Source of the DNA: an uncultured Pseudomonadota bacterium
Lineage (GTDB): Bacteria > Pseudomonadota > Gammaproteobacteria > Burkholderiales > Methylophilaceae
Length of the DNA: 6,217 nt
Direction: 5' to 3'
Assembly: GCA_903854305.1 (NCBI GenBank)
Contig: CAINWC010000140.1
Span: forward strand, 1-6,217
How positions within the stretch are numbered: the first letter of the stretch is position 1; every line of letters begins with the position of its first letter. Positions 1-4,341 of this stretch are shown here, one piece after another. The position numbers were made by a program, and so were the translations under genes. Below the pieces are notes generated by a model. That model worked only from the letters and a program-made list of their open reading frames with translations. It was not told where the DNA came from and did not search any database.

Positions 1-302
1 GGACAGCCCATGTTGATGTCGATGATCTGTGCGCCGTTATCCACATTGTGCCGAGCAGCATCTGCCATCATTTGCGGGTCAGCGCCAGCAATCTGTACTG
101 AAATCGGGTCAACTTCGCCTTCGTGGTTCGCACGGCGCAGTGTTTTTTCGCTGCCATAAAGCAGTGAGTTCGAGGTCACCATTTCTGAAACGGCTAATCC
201 CGCGCCCATTTTTTTGCAAAGCTGACGGAAAGGTCTATCCGTCACGCCTGCCATAGGGGCAACGATCAAATTATTTTTTAAAATGTGTGAGCCGATTTGC
301 AC
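1..302 (-). CDS. dusB: tRNA-dihydrouridine synthase B, N-terminal part (gene runs off the left edge)
   Basis: This enzyme is an FMN- and NADPH-dependent cytosolic flavoprotein that reduces uridines in the tRNA D-loop to dihydrouridine. The first 100 codons are visible, of roughly 320-340 usual for the family. The translation has the TIM-barrel FMN-site start APMAGVTDRPF (residues 15-25), the SEM motif (39-41), SVQIAG (68-73), and DINMGC ending at Cys100. That cysteine is the conserved catalytic Cys of the MGCP motif and falls at the same position I recall for E. coli DusB. The start is GTG at 302-300; an in-frame TAA lies two codons upstream, so no earlier start is possible. A Shine-Dalgarno-like GAGAAG (complement of 312-317) sits 9 nt upstream. 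The gene diverges from the MFS transporter. In many proteobacteria dusB is followed by fis, which would lie outside the window. The identification is firm; only the 3' end is missing. Confidence 0.95.
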   Translation of the reverse strand, partial: MQIGSHILKNNLIVAPMAGVTDRPFRQLCKKMGAGLAVSEMVTSNSLLYGSEKTLRRANHEGEVDPISVQIAGADPQMMADAARHNVDNGAQIIDINMGC

Positions 303-321
303 TGTTTATAACTTCTCAAGT

Positions 322-351
322 TTGCATTGTTAACGCGAAGTTGCCTATTTT
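322..351 (+). promoter_or_regulatory. Candidate sigma-70 promoter for the MFS transporter
   Basis: TTGCAT (322-327) is followed after 18 bp by TATTTT (346-351). An alternative pair is TTGTTA (327-332) with TATACG (351-356), also 18 bp apart. Either would give an untranslated leader of more than 100 nt before the preferred ATG at 473. AT-rich sequence makes chance matches common, so this is only a candidate. Confidence 0.25.
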
Positions 352-375
352 ATACGCAAATGACATACCAGAAAA
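347..375 (-). promoter_or_regulatory. Candidate sigma-70 promoter for dusB
   Basis: On the minus strand, TTTTCT (complement of 370-375) is separated by 17 bp from TAAAAT (complement of 347-352, part of TATAAAAT). This leaves a leader of about 40 nt before the dusB GTG. The -10 is good and the -35 is poor. The -10 overlaps the candidate -10 of the divergent MFS promoter. The assignment is by consensus only. Confidence 0.3.
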
Positions 376-472
376 CTTAAATCTCCATAAAAGTAAAAGT
401 TTGTGTAATGATTTAACCCGTATATTTAACTTGCCAAATGAAAGCATTACTTTGAACGCCCAAGCTTCGCTA

Positions 473-1735
473 ATGAATAAGCCTTCTACTACACATATCG
501 CCTTTGCCAGCTTTATTGGCACTGCCATTGAGTTTTATGATTTTTATATTTATGCCATGGCTTCTGCTTTGGTGATCGGCCAAGTGTTTTTTCCTGCGGG
601 CGACCCAGCTGCGCAGGCGTTAAACGCATTTTTAACCTTTGGCATTGCTTTCGTTGCGCGGCCTTTGGGCGCGATTGTTTTCGGTCACTTCGGCGATAGA
701 ATTGGTCGTAAAGCTACATTAGCCGCATCGTTATTGGTCATGGGTATATCAACTTTACTCATAGGCTTTCTGCCTGGATATGACACTTTAGGTACTTGGG
801 CTGCCGTACTGCTTTGCATCCTTAGGTTCGGGCAAGGGTTAGGTTTGGGTGGCGAGTGGGGCGGTGCTGCATTGCTCGCCACTGAAAGTGCGCCAGCTGG
901 TAAACGCGGCTGGTTTGGCATGTTCCCGCAACTCGGGCCTTCCATTGGATTTTTGTTGGCTACCTTAAGTTTTTTGGCTTTAACGTTGTTGTTGAATGAC
1001 GCTGAGTTTAAAAGTTGGGGTTGGCGTATTCCATTCTTTGCCAGTGCCTTACTCGTGCTAGTTGGTTTATATGTGCGATTTAAGTTGGCAGAAACGCCAG
1101 CCTTTGCAAAAGCTTTAGCGCAACACCATACCCACAAAGCACCAATCAAAGTTTTATTAAAGGCCCATCTTCGCCCAGTGTTATTAGGTGCACTCGCCAT
1201 GACGGTATGCTACAACCTGTTTTACACTGCCACCGTATTTTGCTTAAGTTATGGCACTAAAACTTTACATATTCCGCGTGCTGATTTTTTACAAATGCTC
1301 TGTGTGGCGGTCGTTTTTATGGCGGTAATTACGCCAGTTTCAGCTGGATTGAGCGATAAATTTGGTCGCAGACCAGTGTTGATGACAGGGTGCTTTTTAG
1401 CCGTATTGGCAGGTTTCGCTTTAAATCCTCTCATGGCGAGCGGTTCTATCTTGCAAATCACTTTATTTTTATCTATCGCGTTGCTGCTAATGGGGGCAAC
1501 GTTTGCGCCTATGGGGGCTTTTTTACCAGAGCAATTTCCAGTGGAAGTTCGCTACACAGGTGCTGGTTTAGCCTATAACTTAGGCGGAATTTTAGGTGCT
1601 TCTACCGCACCTTTTGTTTCGCAACTATTGGTAGAGAGCGGCGGTTTGGTTTGGGTTGGTTATTATGTATCTGTAATGGCCGCAATAAGTCTACTCGCAG
1701 TAATTTTGATGAGAGAAAATACGCCAATAATATGA
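473..1735 (+). CDS. MFS transporter, metabolite:H+ symporter (MHS) family, YhjE-like
   Basis: This is a 420-residue inner-membrane transporter, probably a proton symporter for a small organic solute. The family includes ProP, KgtP, ShiA and CitA, and the sequence most resembles the uncharacterised E. coli YhjE as I recall it. It begins with the MHS signature SFIGTAIEFYDFYIYA (13-28). The loop 2-3 MFS motif is GHFGDRIGRK (71-80), the helix 4 motif is RFGQGLGLGGEWGGAALLATE (split around 118-138), and the loop 8-9 motif is AGLSDKFGRRP (291-301). Near the end come FAPMGAFLPEQFP (344-356) and EVRYTGAGLAYNLGG (358-372). About twelve hydrophobic segments fit the family, and the length is normal. I chose ATG 473 because the signature begins about 12 residues later, as in relatives. 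The frame stays open back to a GTG at 287, but that extension would overlap dusB and looks non-coding. There is no clear Shine-Dalgarno site before 473. The substrate cannot be told from sequence, and the neighbours do not suggest one. Confidence 0.9.
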   Translation: MNKPSTTHIAFASFIGTAIEFYDFYIYAMASALVIGQVFFPAGDPAAQALNAFLTFGIAFVARPLGAIVFGHFGDRIGRKATLAASLLVMGISTLLIGFLPGYDTLGTWAAVLLCILRFGQGLGLGGEWGGAALLATESAPAGKRGWFGMFPQLGPSIGFLLATLSFLALTLLLNDAEFKSWGWRIPFFASALLVLVGLYVRFKLAETPAFAKALAQHHTHKAPIKVLLKAHLRPVLLGALAMTVCYNLFYTATVFCLSYGTKTLHIPRADFLQMLCVAVVFMAVITPVSAGLSDKFGRRPVLMTGCFLAVLAGFALNPLMASGSILQITLFLSIALLLMGATFAPMGAFLPEQFPVEVRYTGAGLAYNLGGILGASTAPFVSQLLVESGGLVWVGYYVSVMAAISLLAVILMRENTPII

Positions 1736-1744
1736 GCGGCAGAT

Positions 1745-1978
1745 TTAAAGCTTTTTAATTAAAAACACAAATCCTTCTTCAGTCGTTGATTCACTCAGTA
1801 ACTCGTATGGATTGCTGGCTACGAAAGTCCTTATATTTTTAATAGTGCCTACTTTGCTCGTGATGACCTTTAGAATTTGACCCGCTAACATCGTATCTAA
1901 AGTATTTTTAGTTTGAATGGTTGGTATCGGGCAGTCTTCTTGGGTGGCATCAAGTACAACGTCGAAAATAATCATCAT
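1745..1978 (-). CDS. TusA/SirA/YedF-family sulfur-carrier-like protein
   Basis: This is a small cytosolic protein of 77 residues, the normal size for TusA-like sulfur carriers. These pass persulfide sulfur from cysteine desulfurases to tRNA thiolation, molybdenum cofactor or other sulfur pathways. The beta-strand start DVVLDAT leads to the diagnostic CPIP motif (16-19), whose Cys16 would carry the persulfide. An amphipathic helix TIQTKNTLDTML follows, then strand GQILKVITS and a terminal strand EGFVFLIKKL. It departs from classical TusA: the usual GL before CPxP is replaced by QED, and the DPGS..DIP stretch reads KVGTIKNI. It is therefore a family member rather than clearly the tRNA-thiolation TusA. 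The start at 1978 has an AGGA ribosome site (complement of 1985-1988) 6 nt upstream. A second in-frame ATG follows directly, 9 nt from the same site. Its stop lies 9 bp from the stop of the convergent MFS gene. Confidence 0.85.
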   Translation of the reverse strand: MMIIFDVVLDATQEDCPIPTIQTKNTLDTMLAGQILKVITSKVGTIKNIRTFVASNPYELLSESTTEEGFVFLIKKL

Positions 1979-2021
1979 ATATCATCCTGTCATATGCCAA
2001 TTTAACTCGGTTTTACCAATG

Positions 2022-2050
2022 ATTATGGCAAATTGATTCACCAAGAAAAA
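2022..2050 (-). promoter_or_regulatory. Weak candidate promoter for the TusA-like gene
   Basis: On the minus strand, TTTTTC (complement of 2045-2050) is followed after 17 bp by CATAAT (complement of 2022-2027). This would leave a leader of about 40 nt before the TusA-like start. The -10 matches consensus at 5 of 6 bases, but the -35 matches poorly. A separate promoter is plausible because of the 161-bp gap after the YkgJ-like gene. Confidence 0.2.
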
Positions 2051-2094
2051 TTAGCTAAATATTAACCGCATTGAATGTTTATTGTAACCCAATC

Positions 2095-2123
2095 AACTAC
2101 TTGTAGTTCAATCTCTCGAGAGA
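2095..2123. repeat. Two adjacent short palindromes between the YkgJ-like and TusA-like genes
   Basis: The first is AACTAC-TT-GTAGTT (2095-2108), with 6-bp arms. Three bases later comes the perfect 12-bp palindrome TCTCTCGAGAGA (2112-2123). A further inverted pair, AATCTC (2110-2115) with GAGATT (2130-2135), overlaps the second one. They lie 17-45 bp past the YkgJ-like stop. No T-run follows on the minus strand, so a standard intrinsic terminator is not shown. They could be regulator-binding sites or weak RNA hairpins. Confidence 0.4.
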
Positions 2124-2139
2124 CACTTTGAGATTAATT

Positions 2140-2439
2140 TTAAAATATTAGGTTTAGTAGAATCATCTTTGATGGGTAATTCGGTGCCGTAGCTTTCTCT
2201 AAATCAAGCAGCCATTCAATGGCTTGCCAAGATTCATCACCACACATCTCGATGCTAGGCGCTATAGATAAGCAGACTGGTGGTCGCTCAGCTTTTCCAA
2301 ACAACTTACATTTATTGTCTATGGTCAATTGAATGCAACGCTCGCCAGACTTTTTTCCCATAGGCATTCCAGGAATGGGTGATGAAATCGAGGGCGCAAT
2401 ACAGCAGGCGCCGCAGTTTGGTCTGCAATCCATCGACAT
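2140..2439 (-). CDS. YkgJ-family cysteine-cluster protein (CxxxCxxCC, putative metal-binding)
   Basis: This is a 99-residue protein of the UPF0153/YkgJ type, whose conserved cysteines are thought to bind zinc or an iron-sulfur centre; the function is not established. Eight cysteines are visible: the N-terminal cluster DCRPNCGACC (Cys5, 9, 12, 13), then Cys35 (GERCIQL), Cys44 (NKCKLFG), Cys56 (RPPVCLSI) and Cys66 (EMCG). The stretch APSISSPIPGMPMGKKSGERC is typical of the short proteobacterial version as I remember it. The C-terminal tail after ATAP (84-87) is short and hydrophobic and may be lineage-specific. The start codon overlaps the TAA of the CinA-like gene by one base (TAATG), which implies translational coupling. 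A GGGATGA stretch just upstream could serve as a weak ribosome site. A second ATG two codons in is possible. No membrane segment is evident, so it is probably cytosolic. Confidence 0.88.
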   Translation of the reverse strand: MSMDCRPNCGACCIAPSISSPIPGMPMGKKSGERCIQLTIDNKCKLFGKAERPPVCLSIAPSIEMCGDESWQAIEWLLDLEKATAPNYPSKMILLNLIF

Positions 2440-3179
2440 TAAAAATCATCCCAAATAAAGCCTAGTGAGGTAACTCCAGCTTTAATATCAGCAATCGCCA
2501 GCAAAACATCATGCTCTTGTCCTTTGATACCCAATTCTATTTTTCTATTTGGGCCAATTTTAGGCAAGCTGAATAGCTTGGTATCAGGGTATTTAACTAC
2601 AATCTCATTCATTAAATCAATGAGTTGGCTTTCACCCGCGTCATAAACATTAATGGCTTTTTCAATGAATGTTATTTGATTAAATAAGTGCTGGTAATGG
2701 GTGTCTAGCACCCATTCCATCATCGGCCATGCCATTTTCGGAAAGCCCGGCAGGAAATAATGAGCGTGAATAGAAAAGCCTGCGCATCGATTAACAGGGT
2801 TTGGAATCAGCGCCGCACCGCGTGGAAAATCAGCCATCAATACGCGTTTAGGATACGCGCCTTCACCAAACTGCGCCTCAATTTCTGCTACCGCGCCTGC
2901 ATGGCGTTCAATTGGCATATCTAAAGCTACTGCCGCAGCTTGGCGGGTAAAGTCATCAGGCGTAGCACCAATGCCACCGAATGAAAATACAATGTCAGCA
3001 GTGGCTAAGCTACGTTTAAAACTCTCGACTAGTTTTGTTGGGTCATCGCCTAGATATTCTGCCCAAGCCAGCGATAATCCTCGCAACTTGAGTATTTGAA
3101 TGGCGTTGCTAAGGTGCTTATCTTCTCGTTTTCCTGAGAGTATTTCGTCGCCGATGATGTAGATGCCGATGTTAGACAT
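2439..3179 (-). CDS. CinA N-terminal-like, MoaB/MogA-fold (molybdopterin-binding domain) protein
   Basis: This 246-residue protein belongs to the COG1058 group, the N-terminal domain of CinA, related to molybdopterin-binding MoaB/MogA. In characterised CinA proteins this domain hydrolyses ADP-ribose. The start IGIYIIGDEILSGKREDKHL (4-23) is the nucleotide-site strand and loop. FSFGGIGATPDDFTRQAAA (65-83) matches the family GG-G-T-DD-T signature, and FPRGAALIPNP (118-128) and FLPGFPKMAWPM (142-153) are the later landmarks. The C-terminal amidase domain (NMN deamidase, PncC) of full-length CinA is absent. That is normal for this stand-alone class of about 250 residues and not a truncation. The ATG fits the family start, but the preceding bases are only A/T-rich with no Shine-Dalgarno site. 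It begins 7 bp after the peptidase stop and overlaps the YkgJ-like start by one base. The actual substrate here is unproven. Confidence 0.88.
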   Translation of the reverse strand: MSNIGIYIIGDEILSGKREDKHLSNAIQILKLRGLSLAWAEYLGDDPTKLVESFKRSLATADIVFSFGGIGATPDDFTRQAAAVALDMPIERHAGAVAEIEAQFGEGAYPKRVLMADFPRGAALIPNPVNRCAGFSIHAHYFLPGFPKMAWPMMEWVLDTHYQHLFNQITFIEKAINVYDAGESQLIDLMNEIVVKYPDTKLFSLPKIGPNRKIELGIKGQEHDVLLAIADIKAGVTSLGFIWDDF

Positions 3180-3186
3180 TTTTTAT

Positions 3187-4230
3187 TTATTTAGACTGTC
3201 TTTGTTTTATAGTACTTTGAGCTAATTGAATATCATCACCATACGTCGGGTTTGTAGTCACTTTATTTAGTGCTTCATCCGTATAGTGCTGATACATTAA
3301 GTGATTCCATTTTTTGATAAATGATTCACCACTCTGCATATTTTCCTTAATATTTCTAGCTCTTTGAATCGATAAGGAATGGCGGTCGCCATTTATAATC
3401 ATGGCACTAGCTTCACTTATAACGTCTCTATTTTGCCAAAACTCTAACGAACGATCTAATAAAGCATATCCTGACGGTCCACTAGACATAAGCATGTAGG
3501 TGGAAAATTCGTCTGCAATATCTTCATTATTGTTGCCTGGAATACCCCATGCACCTAAAAGAGAATGACCCGCTTCATGTAAAAAAATTGCGGTGAAAGC
3601 ACCTTCGTTATTTGTTCTTGCAAGCTGACTAATCGTTTCTGTGCAGTATTTAATATCGTGGGTTCTTGAGTCCGACGAGGCATTAACTTGACCGCATGGC
3701 TCAACATGGATATTGAAATCAGGAAAAATTAACTTACTTTTTAGATTGTCATAAAGTTGAGTAAAGGTTTTTTCAATTCTTTGTTGGTCTGTTGAGTCTA
3801 CTGGTAGCCTTGCTTCTACGGTGATGCTTAGTTTTTTAGCAATAATTGCTGCAAACTTATTATCCAGTATTAAGTATTTTGGGCCAGATGTTTGAGTTGA
3901 GCCTTGAATTGCAAAAGGAGCAATGGCTTTTTGATAGCCAATACCTCTGAAGGGCTGCCCTGTTTGATAAAGGCTTAGATTTTGTTGGTCAACAATATAA
4001 GCCGTAATATCCTTATAAATTGCATTCCCAGCGTTAATGTTTATTAAGTACGTATCTTGAGTGCTACCTTTACTAGGCAGTTGTACTATTTGAAAAGAGC
4101 CCGGACCAACAACATAATTATTTGTTATTTTATCCGTCGCTACTACAGGTGAAACAAAAATCTCAGCAGATGAAATTAAAGGTAAAAATAAGAGAATTGT
4201 TGCTAAAGAAAATTTATTAATATGAAACAT
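3187..4230 (-). CDS. Secreted putative zinc metallopeptidase, DUF4344-like, with an unrecognised N-terminal domain
   Basis: This is a 347-residue exported protein. Residues 1-22 form a signal peptide: Lys6, a hydrophobic core LATILLFLPLI, then SSA before Glu23 as the likely cleavage point. Residues 23-140 are beta-rich, with no family I can name; the clearest strands are TYLININA and KYLILDNKFA. The catalytic part follows: VEPCGQVNASSD (176-187), IKYCTET (193-199) and FLHEAGHSLLG (216-226). His218 and His222 would bind zinc and Glu219 would be the catalytic base. The acidic NNEDIADEF (234-242) would supply the third ligand (Glu236, Asp240 or Glu241). Cys179 and Cys196 may form a disulfide. 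The order C..NA, YC.E, HE.GH, ED.AD and RHSLSIQRARNI (283-294) fits the DUF4344 putative metallopeptidases from memory. The start has an excellent AGGAAG site (complement of 4238-4243) 7 nt upstream. The coding sequence is much more AT-rich than its neighbours. Substrate unknown; probably periplasmic. Confidence 0.75.
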   Translation of the reverse strand: MFHINKFSLATILLFLPLISSAEIFVSPVVATDKITNNYVVGPGSFQIVQLPSKGSTQDTYLININAGNAIYKDITAYIVDQQNLSLYQTGQPFRGIGYQKAIAPFAIQGSTQTSGPKYLILDNKFAAIIAKKLSITVEARLPVDSTDQQRIEKTFTQLYDNLKSKLIFPDFNIHVEPCGQVNASSDSRTHDIKYCTETISQLARTNNEGAFTAIFLHEAGHSLLGAWGIPGNNNEDIADEFSTYMLMSSGPSGYALLDRSLEFWQNRDVISEASAMIINGDRHSLSIQRARNIKENMQSGESFIKKWNHLMYQHYTDEALNKVTTNPTYGDDIQLAQSTIKQRQSK

Positions 4231-4260
4231 TGAGTGACTTCCTAATTGATTATTTTCTGT

Positions 4261-4268
4261 ATTTTATA
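4261..4268 (-). promoter_or_regulatory. Possible -10 element for the peptidase operon
   Basis: TATAAAAT on the minus strand lies 30 nt upstream of the peptidase ATG. The hexamer 17 bp further upstream (GCAAGT) does not resemble a -35 box, so the promoter would be weak or dependent on an activator. The 111-bp gap after polA leaves room for an independent promoter. Confidence 0.25.
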
Positions 4269-4285
4269 GTTGATTAAATAATTAA

Positions 4286-4304
4286 ACTTGCATGACACAC
4301 AAGT
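4286..4304 (-). terminator. Weak hairpin after polA, possible terminator
   Basis: Read on the minus strand, ACTTG and CAAGT pair across 9 nt. Two wobble pairs and one further pair extend this to about 8 bp with a 3-nt loop. A mixed T/A stretch TTTAATTATTT follows, about 40 nt past the polA stop. The stem is GC-poor and the T-run is interrupted, so read-through from polA into the peptidase is quite possible. Confidence 0.25.
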
Positions 4305-4341
4305 AAAACGAGACAAGTTGTTTATTGGTTGACTTGAGTTT

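Noticed and set aside
29..256. 75-codon plus-strand frame over dusB
   Set aside because: It lies wholly antisense to a confidently identified dusB and has no recognisable motif.
287..472. In-frame upstream extension of the MFS transporter from a GTG at 287
   Set aside because: The 62 extra residues have no resemblance to the family and would overlap the dusB start. The MHS signature begins about 12 residues after the ATG at 473, as in relatives.
685..1200. 171-codon open frame on the minus strand, antisense to the MFS gene
   Set aside because: Its Pro/Asn/Ala/Lys-rich translation looks like a shadow of the sense codons and contains no domain. The sense frame is clearly a transporter.
1747..1754. 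AAAGCTTT palindrome with flanking A/T runs as a bidirectional terminator between the MFS and TusA-like genes
   Set aside because: The stem is only four base pairs, mostly A/T, without a loop, and it overlaps the last TusA-like codons. It is too weak to call.
2439..3179. CinA-like gene as a truncated cinA missing the amidase domain
   Set aside because: Stand-alone proteins of about 250 residues of this group are common, and the ending is an intact coupled junction with the next gene.
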